From positions 54,193-118,192 of the forward strand of contig NZ_JAPYPS010000008.1 of the NCBI RefSeq assembly GCF_029937575.1: DNA of 64,000 nt. The letters run 5' to 3'. The translations under genes were made by a program, and so were the position numbers. The notes below the pieces were generated by a model. It was given only the letters and a program-made list of their open reading frames with translations, made no database searches and was not told the origin of the DNA. Source of the DNA: Nocardioides sp. (GTDB lineage Bacteria > Actinomycetota > Actinomycetes > Propionibacteriales > Nocardioidaceae). Positions 52,400-61,397 of the stretch are shown piece after piece (positions within the stretch are counted from its first letter, which is position 1; every line of letters begins with the position of its first letter).

Positions 52400-53766
52400 T
52401 GCGGTGTCTCCTTGGTAGACGACTGGAGCCGGGACTGGGACTGGGCCGCCGCTGCGGCCGCGGCGGGCAGGGCGTCGAGGATCGTCTGGACGGCCCGCTC
52501 GTCGTGCGCCGACGACAGGAACCATGCCTCGTAGGCCGAGGGAGGCAGGTAGACCCCGGCCTCGAGCATGGCGTGGAAGAAGGCGGCGTACGCCGTCGCG
52601 TCGGTCAGGGAGGCGTCGGCGAAGTCCCGCACCGCACCGTCGCGCCCCTCGGTGAAGAACACCGAGAACATCGTCCCGGCGCTCTGGACGAGGTGAGGCA
52701 CACCGGCAGCCGTGAGCGCCTCGGTGGCGGCCGCCTTGATGGTGTCGCCGGCCGACGTCAGGTGGTCGTAGACCTCGTCGGTGGCCAGGCGCAGGGTGGC
52801 CAGACCGGCGGTGGTCGCGACCGGGTTCCCCGAGAGCGTGCCGGCCTGGTAGACGGGGCCCTCGGGGGCCAGGTGGCTCATGACGTCGGCGCGGCCGCCG
52901 AAGGCGGCCGCCGGGAAGCCGCCGCCCATCACCTTGCCGAAGATGGTCAGGTCGGGCGCCCAGCCCTCGGACCGGCCGTCGAGCCCCCAGTGGCCGTGCT
53001 TGCTGGCCCGGAAGCCCGTCATCACCTCGTCGCTGACGAACAGCGCTCCGTGGCGGCTGCACGTCTCGGCGAGGAACTGGTTGAAGCCGGGCTCCGGCGG
53101 CACGACCCCCATGTTGCCCGGGGCGGCCTCGGTGACCAGGCACGCGATCCGGTCACCGTGCTCGGCGAAGACCGCTTCGACGGCCGCCCGGTCGTTGTAG
53201 GGCAGCACGAGGGTCAGCTCGGTCGCCGACGCGGGAACGCCGGGGGTGCCGGGCACGGCGAACGTCGCCAGGCCCGACCCGGCGGACGCGAGGAGCGCGT
53301 CGACGTGGCCGTGGTAGCACCCGGCGAACTTCACCACGACGTCGCGGCCGGTGACGCCGCGCGCCAGCCGGATCGCCGACATCGAGGCCTCGGTGCCCGA
53401 GGACACGAAGCGCACCCGGTCGACGGGGGTGCGCGCGACGATCTCCTCGGCGAGCTCGACCTCGGGGATCGTCGGGGCGCCGTACGACGTGCCGCGCGCG
53501 ACGGCCTCGGCGACCGCGGCCTGCACCTCGGGGTGGGCGTGGCCGAGCAGCATCGGGCCCCAGGAGCAGATCAGGTCGACGTACTCGTTGCCGTCGGCGT
53601 CGGTCAGCCAGGCTCCGGCGGCCGAGCGGATGAAGCGCGGCGTGCCGCCGACGGCGTTGAAGGCCCGGACGGGGGAGCTCACGCCACCGGGAATCACCTC
53701 GCGGGCCCGGTCGTAGAGGCCGCGCGACGCAGACGTGTCGGTGTCGATGTCGTCGATGTCGGTCAC
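52396..53766 (-). CDS. hemL: Glutamate-1-semialdehyde 2,1-aminomutase
   Basis: HemL makes 5-aminolevulinate from glutamate-1-semialdehyde, completing the C5 path started by HemA. The 456-residue protein has the PLP lysine K278 in [18 protein letters not shown], with [15 protein letters not shown] and DEVMTGFR upstream. The tail after residue 430 is alanine- and serine-rich. I chose GTG 53766, which gives the usual short N-terminus; a further ATG at 53868 has no conserved sequence behind it. It heads the hemL-phosphatase-resA-ccdA-resB-ccsB operon. Confidence 0.96.
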   Translation of the reverse strand: MTDIDDIDTDTSASRGLYDRAREVIPGGVSSPVRAFNAVGGTPRFIRSAAGAWLTDADGNEYVDLICSWGPMLLGHAHPEVQAAVAEAVARGTSYGAPTIPEVELAEEIVARTPVDRVRFVSSGTEASMSAIRLARGVTGRDVVVKFAGCYHGHVDALLASAGSGLATFAVPGTPGVPASATELTLVLPYNDRAAVEAVFAEHGDRIACLVTEAAPGNMGVVPPEPGFNQFLAETCSRHGALFVSDEVMTGFRASKHGHWGLDGRSEGWAPDLTIFGKVMGGGFPAAAFGGRADVMSHLAPEGPVYQAGTLSGNPVATTAGLATLRLATDEVYDHLTSAGDTIKAAATEALTAAGVPHLVQSAGTMFSVFFTEGRDGAVRDFADASLTDATAYAAFFHAMLEAGVYLPPSAYEAWFLSSAHDERAVQTILDALPAAAAAAAQSQSRLQSSTKETPQ

Positions 53767-53940
53767 CCCCTCAGTGTCTCCCAACGTCGAAGCACCATCG
53801 GGCGGGGGCCGTCCCAGTACGTGCCGACCGTCACATTTTTCTGGTCGGTCGCGTAACGTCGTGGTCACACGAGTCGTTGAGGTGTGTGTCGGCTCGCCAT
53901 GGGGTAGGGGTGCCGACCCACCGCAATCTCAGGAGTTGAC

Positions 53941-55179
53941 ATGTCCGCCACGCGCAACGGCCGAGTCCGGAAGGCCACGACCATCGTGCCGCTGGCCCTG
54001 CTCTCGGCCGCCTGGACCGCGAGCCTGACGGGTCTTGGTCCTGCCGCGACGACCGTCGCCGCCACCACGACCACGCCGGAGGAGGGCACCCTCCCCAGCG
54101 GAGCGACAGTGCCGTCCCGGGCGATCGAGGCTCCGGCGTCGGTCTCGGCCCCCGAGGAGGTCTCGCCCGGCTTCGAGGGCACCGAGGCCGAGATCGAGCA
54201 GATCGTCTCGACGTCCTCGACCAACGGCATCCCCGCCGCCGCACTCTCGGCCTACCAACGCGCCGAGGCCGTGATCAACTCCGCCGACAAGTCCTGCAAC
54301 CTGTCCTGGCAGCTCATCGCCGCCATCGGCCGCGTGGAGTCCGACCACGGCCGCTACGCCGGCAACGCACTCAACGCCCAGGGCATCGCGACCCCCGGCA
54401 TCTACGGCATCGCACTGAACGGGAAGAACAACACCGCCGTCATCCGCGACACCGACGCCGGGCAGTACGACAACGACACCACCTACGACCGGGCCGTGGG
54501 CCCGATGCAGTTCATCCCCTCGACCTGGTCGGTCGTCGGAGTCGACGCCGACTCCGACGGCGTCCGCAACCCCCAAGACATCGACGACGCCTCCCTGGCC
54601 ACCGCGGTCTACCTCTGCTCCGGCACCGACGACCTCTCCACCCTGTCCGGCCAGCGGACCTCGGTCTACCGCTACAACCACTCCGACTCCTACGTGAACC
54701 TCGTCCTGTCCGTGGCCGACAACTACCTCTCCGGCGACTTCACCTCCGTGCCCAACGGCACCACCGCAGCCGGGTTCCTCACCCCGCTGCCCGGCTTCAC
54801 CGTCAACGGACCCGCCGAGACCGGCCCCACGACCCAACCCGCACCCGACGCCGACCCCGCGCCCCAGGTCGACGGCCCCGACGCCTCCGACGACCCAGCC
54901 CCCGAGCCGACCCCGGCCCCCACCCCCGCGCCCAACGGCAACGGTGGCGACAAGGGCAACGGACCGAAGCTGCCCGGCGGCCTCGGCGACGTGCAGGACA
55001 CCGTCGAAGACGTCGTCGACGGCGTCGGTGACGTTGTCGACGAGGTCACTGGGCCGGTCGCCGAGGCCCTCACCCGGGCCGAGGCCCTCGTGCAGTGCGC
55101 CATCGACGGCGTCCCCGCCCTCGACGTCGCCGGGCTCGCGGAGTGCGTCGAGGACTACATGAACCCGGGCAAGAAGTAG
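53941..55179 (+). CDS. Secreted lytic transglycosylase-like protein
   Basis: The 412-residue product has a signal peptide (about 1-41), a Ser/Thr/Pro-rich linker, and a lysozyme-like transglycosylase domain at about 100-260. The catalytic glutamate is E133 (GRVESDHGRYAG), followed by AVGPMQFIPSTWSVVGVDADSDG and YRYNHSDSYVNLV, as in the membrane-bound transglycosylase family. A proline-rich linker (290-340) and a helical tail with heptad-like VEDVVDGVGDVVDEV end the protein. It probably cleaves peptidoglycan outside the cell. It diverges from hemL over 174 bp. Confidence 0.9.
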   Translation: MSATRNGRVRKATTIVPLALLSAAWTASLTGLGPAATTVAATTTTPEEGTLPSGATVPSRAIEAPASVSAPEEVSPGFEGTEAEIEQIVSTSSTNGIPAAALSAYQRAEAVINSADKSCNLSWQLIAAIGRVESDHGRYAGNALNAQGIATPGIYGIALNGKNNTAVIRDTDAGQYDNDTTYDRAVGPMQFIPSTWSVVGVDADSDGVRNPQDIDDASLATAVYLCSGTDDLSTLSGQRTSVYRYNHSDSYVNLVLSVADNYLSGDFTSVPNGTTAAGFLTPLPGFTVNGPAETGPTTQPAPDADPAPQVDGPDASDDPAPEPTPAPTPAPNGNGGDKGNGPKLPGGLGDVQDTVEDVVDGVGDVVDEVTGPVAEALTRAEALVQCAIDGVPALDVAGLAECVEDYMNPGKK

Positions 55180-55200
55180 CCCGACCCGCTCGTCACCACC

Positions 55201-55234
55201 ACGACCCGCCAGGCGCTGTCCGGCGGGTAGTCGT
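55201..55234. terminator. Probable terminator between transglycosylase gene and hemB
   Basis: The inverted repeat acgacccgcc and ggcggg-ta-gtcgt (10-bp stem with a 2-nt bulge, 11-nt loop) lies 22 bp past the transglycosylase stop and 40 bp past the hemB stop on the other strand. Convergent genes and a GC stem suggest a shared terminator. Confidence 0.5.
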
Positions 55235-55273
55235 GCACCCGGGGGCCGGGCCCGCGGCCGCGTGCTGGACCTG

Positions 55274-56260
55274 TCAGCGCGCGAGCAGCCGGGCGGCCTC
55301 GGCCGCCCAGTAGGTCAGCACCACGTCGGCGCCGGCCCGACGGATCGAGAGCAGCGTCTCGAGGATGGCGGCCTCGCGGTCGATCCAACCGTTGGCGGCC
55401 GCCGCCTCGACCATCGCGTACTCGCCGGAGATGTTGTACGCCGCGACCGGGACGTCGACGGCGTCGCGCACTTGGCGCAGCACGTCGAGGTAAGGCAGGG
55501 CCGGCTTGACCATCACGATGTCGGCGCCCTGCTCGATGTCCAGCAGCACCTCGCGCAGGCCTTCGCGGGCGTTGGCGGGGTCCTGCTGGTAGGTGCGTCG
55601 ATCGCCCTGGAGCGAGGAGTCGACGGCCTCGCGGAAGGGACCGTAGAAGGCCGAGGCGTACTTCGCGGAGTAGGCCAGGACCGCGACGTCCTGGTGCGAG
55701 GCCTCGTCCAGCGCAGCCCGTACGACGGCCACCTGGCCGTCCATCATCCCGCTCGGGCCGACCAGGTCGACCCCGGCGGCGGCCTGGGCGCGCGCCATCT
55801 CGGCGTAGATCTCCAGCGTGGCGTCGTTGTCGACACGCCCGTCGGACGTCAGCACCCCGCAGTGCCCGTGGTCGGTGAACTCGTCGAGGCACAGGTCGGC
55901 CATCACCGGCAGCGTCTCGCCGACCTCGCCCACGACGTCGCGGATCGCCCGGTTGAGGATGCCGTCGGGGTCCACCGCCCCGGACCCGACGGCGTCCTTG
56001 TGCTCGGGGATGCCGAAGAGCATGATCCCGCCCAGCCCCAGCTCGGCCGCCTCGGTGGCCGCGGCCAGCAGCGAGGAGCGGGTGTGCTGGACGACCCCGG
56101 GCATCGAGGAGATCGGCCGGGGGCCCTCGCCGTCCGAGAGGCCCTCGCGCACGAAGACCGGCAGCACCAGCTGGCGGGCCTCGAGCGAGGTCTCGGCGAC
56201 GAGGCGTCGTACGGCAGCGGTCGAGCGCAGCCGCCGCGGCCGGACGACGGGCGGTTCCAC
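55274..56260 (-). CDS. hemB: Delta-aminolevulinic acid dehydratase (porphobilinogen synthase)
   Basis: HemB condenses two 5-aminolevulinates to porphobilinogen. The 328-residue protein has the Schiff-base lysines in [16 protein letters not shown] and [11 protein letters not shown], and the metal site [14 protein letters not shown], which keeps two of the three zinc-type cysteines with Asp at the middle position. The start is GTG at 56260, 2 bp after the cobA/hemD stop. It is the last gene of the rex-hem operon. Confidence 0.96.
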   Translation of the reverse strand: MEPPVVRPRRLRSTAAVRRLVAETSLEARQLVLPVFVREGLSDGEGPRPISSMPGVVQHTRSSLLAAATEAAELGLGGIMLFGIPEHKDAVGSGAVDPDGILNRAIRDVVGEVGETLPVMADLCLDEFTDHGHCGVLTSDGRVDNDATLEIYAEMARAQAAAGVDLVGPSGMMDGQVAVVRAALDEASHQDVAVLAYSAKYASAFYGPFREAVDSSLQGDRRTYQQDPANAREGLREVLLDIEQGADIVMVKPALPYLDVLRQVRDAVDVPVAAYNISGEYAMVEAAAANGWIDREAAILETLLSIRRAGADVVLTYWAAEAARLLAR

Positions 56261-56262
56261 GA

Positions 56263-57993
56263 CTACTTCGCTCGAGCCTTGCGGCGAGCCGACGGCTTGC
56301 GCTCCGAGGGCTTGGTGACCGGCTCACCGGCCTCGACCATCGACTGGCGCCGCGAGGCACCGAAGTCGGCCAGGGCGCTGACCAGGGCGTCCACGTCGGG
56401 CTTCGGCGAGAGGACGTCGACGCGCAGGCCGTGCTCCTCGGCGGTCTTGGCCGTCGCCGGCCCGATCACCGCGATCACGGTCGAGGGGTGCGGCTTGCCG
56501 GCGATGCCGACGAGGTTGCGCACCGTCGAGGACGAGGTGAAGACGACCGCGTCGAACTTGCCGCTCTTGATCGCGTCGCGCACCGGAGCCGGCGGCGGGG
56601 TGGCCCGCACCGTCCGGTAGGCGGTGACGTCGTCGCACTCCCACCCGAGGTCGATCAGACCGGCGACGAGGGTCTCGGTCGCGATGTCGGCCCGGGGCAG
56701 GAAGACCCGGTTGATCGGGTCGAGGACCTCGTCGTACTCGGGCCAGTCGGCCAGGAGGCCGGCGGCGGACTGCTCGCCCGACGGCATCAGGTCGGCGCGC
56801 AGGCCCCAGGCCGCGATCGCGGCGGCGGTCTTGTCCCCGACCGCGGCGATCTTGAGGCCGGAGAAGGCACGGGCGTCGAGGCCGTACTCCTCGAACTTCT
56901 CGCGCACCGCCTTGACGGCGTTGACCGAGGTGAACGCGATCCACTCGTAGCGGCCCTCGACGAGTCCGCGTACGGCCTTGTCCATCTGCAGCGGGTTGCG
57001 CGGCGGCTCGACCGAGATCGTCGGGACCTCCTCGGGCACCCCGCCGTAGCCGCGCAGGCCAACCGAGAGCGACGCGGCCTGGTCCTTGGTGCGCGGCACC
57101 AGGACCCGCCAGCCGAAGAGCGGCTTGGTCTCGAACCACGACAGCTCCTCGCGCAGGTCGACGACGTCGCCGATCACGGTGATCGCCGGCGGAGCCATCC
57201 GCGCCGAGCGGGCGTCGGCGGCGACGGTCTCGAGGGTGGAGACCAGCGTCTGCTGCTCGGTCGTCGTGCCGACGCGGGTCATCGCGACCGGCGTCTGCGG
57301 CGCGCGGCCGGCGGCGACGAGCGCCTCGGCGATCTCGCCGATCTGACCGACGGCCGAGAGCAGCACGAGGGTGCGCTTGTCGGCGTACTCGCGCCAGTCG
57401 ACCTTGTCGCCGCACGTGACGACCGAGACCTCGCGGTGGTCCTTGTTGGTCAGCGGGATCCCGGCGTACGCCGGCACCGCGGCGACCGACGAGACGCCGG
57501 GCACGATCTCGAAGCCGAGTCCGGCCTTGGCGCAGGCCTGGGCCTCCTCGGGGCCGGAGGCGTAGAGGAAGGGGTCACCGGCGAGCAGGCGGACGATCCG
57601 CAGTCCGCGCTTGGCCTGCTTGACGACGACCTTGGCGCGGGCGGCGTGCGTGAGGGGCTGGCCGTCCTCGCCGAACCCGCCGTCCACGAACTCGGGGCCC
57701 ACGGGCTCGACGTCGGCGGCGGCCTCCGCGTCGGCGCCGTCGGCCTCCTCGGAGGCCTCGGTCGCGGGGACCGGCTCCGGCAGGCCGAGCAGATGACGCA
57801 CCATCGCGGCGTGCTCGGGCACCTCGGTGATCACGACGTCGGCCTGACGGAGCAGGTCGACGGCTCTGACGGTCAACAGGTCGGGGTCACCCGGCCCGCT
57901 TCCGACGAAGGACACCCAGCTCCGGGCGATCCTGTCGGCTACGCGCGTGGCGGCGCTAGCGGCGGAAGGAGAAGCGGTCTTGGCTCGCGTCAT
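56263..57993 (-). CDS. Uroporphyrinogen-III C-methyltransferase / uroporphyrinogen-III synthase fusion
   Basis: Residues 25-290 are a CobA/SUMT-type methyltransferase ([48 protein letters not shown]), making precorrin-2 for siroheme and B12. Residues 315-555 are HemD, which closes the tetrapyrrole ring ([44 protein letters not shown]). Such fusions are known in actinobacteria. An acidic insert at about 76-110 interrupts the methyltransferase half. The ATG at 57993 overlaps the hemC stop by 4 bp. Confidence 0.95.
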   Translation of the reverse strand: MTRAKTASPSAASAATRVADRIARSWVSFVGSGPGDPDLLTVRAVDLLRQADVVITEVPEHAAMVRHLLGLPEPVPATEASEEADGADAEAAADVEPVGPEFVDGGFGEDGQPLTHAARAKVVVKQAKRGLRIVRLLAGDPFLYASGPEEAQACAKAGLGFEIVPGVSSVAAVPAYAGIPLTNKDHREVSVVTCGDKVDWREYADKRTLVLLSAVGQIGEIAEALVAAGRAPQTPVAMTRVGTTTEQQTLVSTLETVAADARSARMAPPAITVIGDVVDLREELSWFETKPLFGWRVLVPRTKDQAASLSVGLRGYGGVPEEVPTISVEPPRNPLQMDKAVRGLVEGRYEWIAFTSVNAVKAVREKFEEYGLDARAFSGLKIAAVGDKTAAAIAAWGLRADLMPSGEQSAAGLLADWPEYDEVLDPINRVFLPRADIATETLVAGLIDLGWECDDVTAYRTVRATPPPAPVRDAIKSGKFDAVVFTSSSTVRNLVGIAGKPHPSTVIAVIGPATAKTAEEHGLRVDVLSPKPDVDALVSALADFGASRRQSMVEAGEPVTKPSERKPSARRKARAK

Positions 57994-58940
57994 GCGTTCT
58001 GCACCTCTGCTGATGATGTGAGTTGTCCTGCCCCGTCGGCGAGCATCTCGCTCGCCAATCGTTCTCCGACGCCAGCGGCGTCGGCCAGGTCGCCCGATGC
58101 GGACATCCGCACCGAGAGCGACCCGTCGGGTGAGAGGGCCACGGCCCTCACCCAGAGCTCTTCTCCGTCCTCGCCCTCGACGACGTCGGCCAGGGCACCG
58201 ATCGGCGCCGAGCACCCGCCCTCGAGGGTCGCGAGGACCGATCGTTCGGCCTCGACGGCGGCCCGGGAGCCGGCATCGTCGAGGACTGCCAGGGAGCCGG
58301 CCAGCGTGTCGTCGCTGCGGCACTCGACGGCCAGCGCACCTTGCCCGGGCGCCGGCAGCATCTGCAGCGGGTCGAGCACCTCGGTGGCCTCCTCGAGTCG
58401 GTCGATGCGGGCCAGCCCGGCGCGCGCGAGGATGACTCCGTCGAGCTCGCCGTCGCGGACCTTGCCGATCCGGGTGTCGACGTTGCCACGAACACCGACC
58501 ACCTCCAAACCGAGGCCGAGGGCCTGCAGCTGGGCGAAGCGACGTGGCGAGCCGGTGCCGATCCGGCTGCCCTGCGGGAGCTCGCCGAGAGTGAGCCCGT
58601 CGCGAGCGACCACGGCGTCTCGTGGGTCCTCGCGGGTCGGGATCGCCACGAGGGCGATCCCGTCGGCCGGCTGTGTGGGCAGGTCCTTGAGGGAGTGCAC
58701 GGCCACGTCGACGCGGCCGTCGAGGAGCGCCTCGCGCAGCGCTCCCACGAACACACCGGTGGCACTGGAGCCGGCGAGCGGCGTGCCAGCGGCTTGGCTC
58801 CGGTCGCCGTCGGTGGTGATCTCGACGAGCTCGACCTCCACCTGCAGGCGCTCGCGGATGAGGTCGGCGACGTGGCCGGCCTGCGTCGTGGCGAGCAGGC
58901 TGCGGCGGGTACCGACCTTGATCGGCTCGGTGCGGCTCAT
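57990..58940 (-). CDS. hemC: Porphobilinogen deaminase (hydroxymethylbilane synthase)
   Basis: HemC polymerises four porphobilinogens on a dipyrromethane cofactor. The 316-residue protein starts with the family motif IKVGTRRSLLATTQAGHVAD, has VHSLKDLPT and ARAGLARI in the middle, and the cofactor-bearing cysteine in LEGGCSAPIGA. It starts 2 bp after the hemA stop. Confidence 0.97.
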   Translation of the reverse strand: MSRTEPIKVGTRRSLLATTQAGHVADLIRERLQVEVELVEITTDGDRSQAAGTPLAGSSATGVFVGALREALLDGRVDVAVHSLKDLPTQPADGIALVAIPTREDPRDAVVARDGLTLGELPQGSRIGTGSPRRFAQLQALGLGLEVVGVRGNVDTRIGKVRDGELDGVILARAGLARIDRLEEATEVLDPLQMLPAPGQGALAVECRSDDTLAGSLAVLDDAGSRAAVEAERSVLATLEGGCSAPIGALADVVEGEDGEELWVRAVALSPDGSLSVRMSASGDLADAAGVGERLASEMLADGAGQLTSSAEVQNA

Positions 58941-58942
58941 GG

Positions 58943-60235
58943 CTAGGAGACCTCCGGACGGGTCACGGCACTGACGGCCTCGGGATCGAGGGCGAAGAGC
59001 TCGGCGAGCGCGGCGGCATAGGAGACCGCACCGTCGGCGTTGGCCAGCTCCTTGACCCGCACGGTGGGCTCGTGGAGCAGCTTGTCGGCGACCCGGTTGA
59101 CCGTACGGCGGATCTCCTCGCGCGCCGCGCCGTCCAGGGCGGGCAGGCGGGTGTCGAGGCGGGTCAGCTCGGCGTCGACGACGGCGGTGGCCATCGAGCG
59201 CAGGGCCACGACGGTCGGAGCGACGCTGGCCTGCCGCCGGGCGGCGAGGAAGGCGGTGACCTCCTCGCCCACGATGCGGCGCACCTCGCCGACCTCACGG
59301 CCGGCCTCGGTGTCGTGCAGCGCCTCGGCCAGACCCGCCAGGTCGATGAGCCGGACCCCGGGCAGCGTGGCGACGCTGGGCTCGACGTCACGAGGCAGCG
59401 CGATGTCGATGACGACCAGGGGGCCGGACCCGGTCGAGCGGCAGGTGGCCAGCATGTCGCGAGTGATCAGGGCGCCGGTCGAGCCCGTGCAGCTGATCAC
59501 GATGTCAGCCTCCCCCAGCGCGGAGGGCAGCTCCTCGAAGGCCACCGCGCGGGCGCCGTACTCGTCGGCCAGGCGGGCGGCACGGTCGGGCGTGCGGTTG
59601 ACGACGCTGACGCGCGCGGCGCCGAGTCGGGTGACGGTCGCGGTCGCGAGTCCGGCCATCGCCCCGGCGCCCACGACGACGACGCGGCTGCCGTCGACCC
59701 GACCGGTGGACGTCTCGGACTGTGCGAGCGCGGCGGTCACCAGCGAGGGTGCGACCTGGTCGATCCCCGTCTCGGCACGCGAGCGCTTGCCCACCCGCAG
59801 GGCCTGCTGGAAGAGCACGTTGAGGGCTGGACCGACGGCACTGAGCTCCTGGCCCAGCCGGAGGGCGGCCCGGACCTGTCCCAGGATCTGTCCCTCCCCG
59901 ACGGCCATCGAGTCGAGGCCGGCGGCGACCTGGAAGAGGTGGGCGACCGCGCCGTCGTCGTAGTGGACGTAGAGGTGCGGCAGCATCGTCTCGGCGCTCT
60001 CGCCGGCCCGGTCGACGAGCAGGCGGGAGAGGTCCTCGACGCTGCCGTGGAACCGGTCGACCTCGGCGTAGATCTCGACCCGGTTGCAGGTGGAGATGAC
60101 GGTGGCCTCGGTGACGTGGGTGCACGAGGACGCGTCGTGGACGAGCTTGTGGACCCCGTCGCTGTCGAGAGCGACGCGCTCCAGCAGCCCGACCGGGGCG
60201 GAGTTGTGGGAGATGCCGACGACCAGGACGCTCAT
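58943..60235 (-). CDS. hemA: Glutamyl-tRNA reductase
   Basis: HemA reduces glutamyl-tRNA to glutamate-1-semialdehyde and is usually the control point of heme synthesis. The 430-residue protein has the catalytic C50 in ISTCNRVEIYAE, GEGQILGQVRAAL, and an NADPH domain with VVVVGAGAMAGLATATV. Its ATG at 60235 overlaps the rex stop by 4 bp, so heme synthesis is coupled to the redox repressor. Confidence 0.97.
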   Translation of the reverse strand: MSVLVVGISHNSAPVGLLERVALDSDGVHKLVHDASSCTHVTEATVISTCNRVEIYAEVDRFHGSVEDLSRLLVDRAGESAETMLPHLYVHYDDGAVAHLFQVAAGLDSMAVGEGQILGQVRAALRLGQELSAVGPALNVLFQQALRVGKRSRAETGIDQVAPSLVTAALAQSETSTGRVDGSRVVVVGAGAMAGLATATVTRLGAARVSVVNRTPDRAARLADEYGARAVAFEELPSALGEADIVISCTGSTGALITRDMLATCRSTGSGPLVVIDIALPRDVEPSVATLPGVRLIDLAGLAEALHDTEAGREVGEVRRIVGEEVTAFLAARRQASVAPTVVALRSMATAVVDAELTRLDTRLPALDGAAREEIRRTVNRVADKLLHEPTVRVKELANADGAVSYAAALAELFALDPEAVSAVTRPEVS

Positions 60236-60888
60236 AGCTGCGCCTTCCGCTGCTCGTGGTAGGCGAGGATCTGGAGCTCGATGGAGAGGTCGACCTTGCG
60301 CACGTCGACGCCGTCGGGCACCGCGATCACGGTGGGCGCGAAGTTGAGGACGCTGGTGATGCCGCAGGCGACCATCCGGTCGGCGACGTCCTGCGCGGCC
60401 GCGGCGGGCGTGGCGATCACGCCGATCGCGACGCCCTGCTCGGCGACGATCGCCTCCAGGTCGTCGAAGGGTCGCACCAGGACGCCGGCGACGTGCTCGC
60501 CGTGGCGACGCTCGTCGGCATCCAGGAGGGCGACGACGTGGAAGCCGCGACTGCGGAAGCCCGAGTAGTTGGCCAGGGCGTGGCCGAGGTTGCCGATCCC
60601 CACGATGACCACCGGCCAGTCCTGGGTCACGCCGATCTCGCGAGCGATCTGGTAGCGCAGGTAGTCGACGTCGTACCCGACGCCACGGGTGCCGTAGGAG
60701 CCCAGGTAGGAGAGGTCCTTGCGCAGCTTGGCGCTGTTGACGCCGGCTGCCGAAGCGAGGTCCTCGCTCGAGCAGGTGCGGATCTCGTCGTCCGCGAGGG
60801 TGTTCAGCGCACGCAGGTAGACAGGAAGTCGGGCGACGGTCGCCTCGGGAATGTCCCGGGCCGTCTCGCTCGTGCTCCGTGCGGTCAC
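60232..60888 (-). CDS. rex: Redox-sensing transcriptional repressor Rex
   Basis: Rex senses NADH/NAD+ and represses respiratory and fermentative genes. The 218-residue protein has an N-terminal winged helix (ARLPVYLRALNTL, VNSAKLRKDLSYLGSYGTRGVGY) and a Rossmann domain (VVIVGIGNLGHALANY; LLDADERRHGEHVAG) with the C-terminal swap helix. It is first in the operon rex-hemA-hemC-cobA/hemD-hemB, an order well known from Streptomyces. A Rex-like site lies 70 bp upstream. Confidence 0.97.
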   Translation of the reverse strand: MTARSTSETARDIPEATVARLPVYLRALNTLADDEIRTCSSEDLASAAGVNSAKLRKDLSYLGSYGTRGVGYDVDYLRYQIAREIGVTQDWPVVIVGIGNLGHALANYSGFRSRGFHVVALLDADERRHGEHVAGVLVRPFDDLEAIVAEQGVAIGVIATPAAAAQDVADRMVACGITSVLNFAPTVIAVPDGVDVRKVDLSIELQILAYHEQRKAQL

Positions 60889-60958
60889 TGCTCTGCCTTC
60901 TAGTCGGAGCCCGGGGTTCGGGTGACTGCTGGGGCTCCGGCCCGCTCACTGTAGGAGT

Positions 60959-60976
60959 TTGTGAACGTGGGAACAA
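60959..60976. promoter_or_regulatory. Rex-like operator upstream of rex-hem operon
   Basis: The site TTGTGA-acgtgg-GAACAA matches TTGTGA-N6-TCACAA in the whole left half and four of six positions in the right. It is 70 bp before the rex ATG, close to the spacing of the nuoA site (77 bp). Rex is known to repress its own operon in Streptomyces, which supports the call. Confidence 0.65.
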
Positions 60977-61075
60977 ACCGAGCGCCGCACGCGCTAGCAC
61001 ACGTGATCCGGACCACACCGGGAGGGTGGCCGCGAGGACGCCGCACGCCGGGTCGACGTCAGGACTACGCCTGGA

Positions 61076-61357
61076 CTACGTCAGGGCCGCGCGCAGCCGG
61101 TCCGGGTCGACGCGCCAGAAGTCGTGCTGGCGGCCGTCGACGAACGTCACCGGCACCTCGTCGGTGAAGCGCTCCTGCAACTGCGGATCGTCGTCGATCA
61201 TCACCATCTCGTAGCGCTCCCCCAGCTCGGCGCAGACCGCGGCGACGACCTCCTCGGCCTGCTCGCACAGGTGGCAGCCTGGACGGGAGTAGACGGTGAC
61301 CCGGGGCTGCCGGTCCGCGCTGCTGCTCGTCCGGCTTCTCGTACGGCGCCACTTCAT
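61076..61357 (-). CDS. Glutaredoxin-like protein
   Basis: The 93-residue protein is a small thioredoxin-fold protein of the DUF836/glutaredoxin group. The redox pair is C28-x-x-C31 in YSRPGCHLCEQ and the cis-proline is in EVPVTFVDG. It is encoded just upstream of the rex promoter region and downstream of the acyl-CoA ligase gene on the same strand. Its partner is unknown. Confidence 0.85.
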   Translation of the reverse strand: MKWRRTRSRTSSSADRQPRVTVYSRPGCHLCEQAEEVVAAVCAELGERYEMVMIDDDPQLQERFTDEVPVTFVDGRQHDFWRVDPDRLRAALT

Positions 61358-61368
61358 GCGGGCACCCG

Positions 61369-61397
61369 GCTCACTGGGGGCTCACTGGGGGCTCACT
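61369..61397. repeat. 11-bp tandem repeat over the acyl-CoA ligase stop
   Basis: Two full copies of gctcactgggg (61369-61379, 61380-61390) and a partial third (61391-61397) lie between the glutaredoxin start and the ligase stop. The ligase TGA falls in the partial copy. Confidence 0.7.

Noticed and set aside
53767..53940. A c-di-AMP (ydaO) riboswitch before the transglycosylase gene
   Set aside because: Such switches often precede cell-wall hydrolases in actinobacteria, but I could not find the conserved ydaO blocks; the 174-bp spacer shows only a weak 6-bp inverted repeat.
56431..58974. An 847-codon plus-strand open frame opposite cobA/hemD and hemC
   Set aside because: Its protein is rich in Arg, Gly and Asp with no recognisable motif, and it lies antisense to two clearly conserved genes. 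Long antisense frames are expected in GC-rich DNA.
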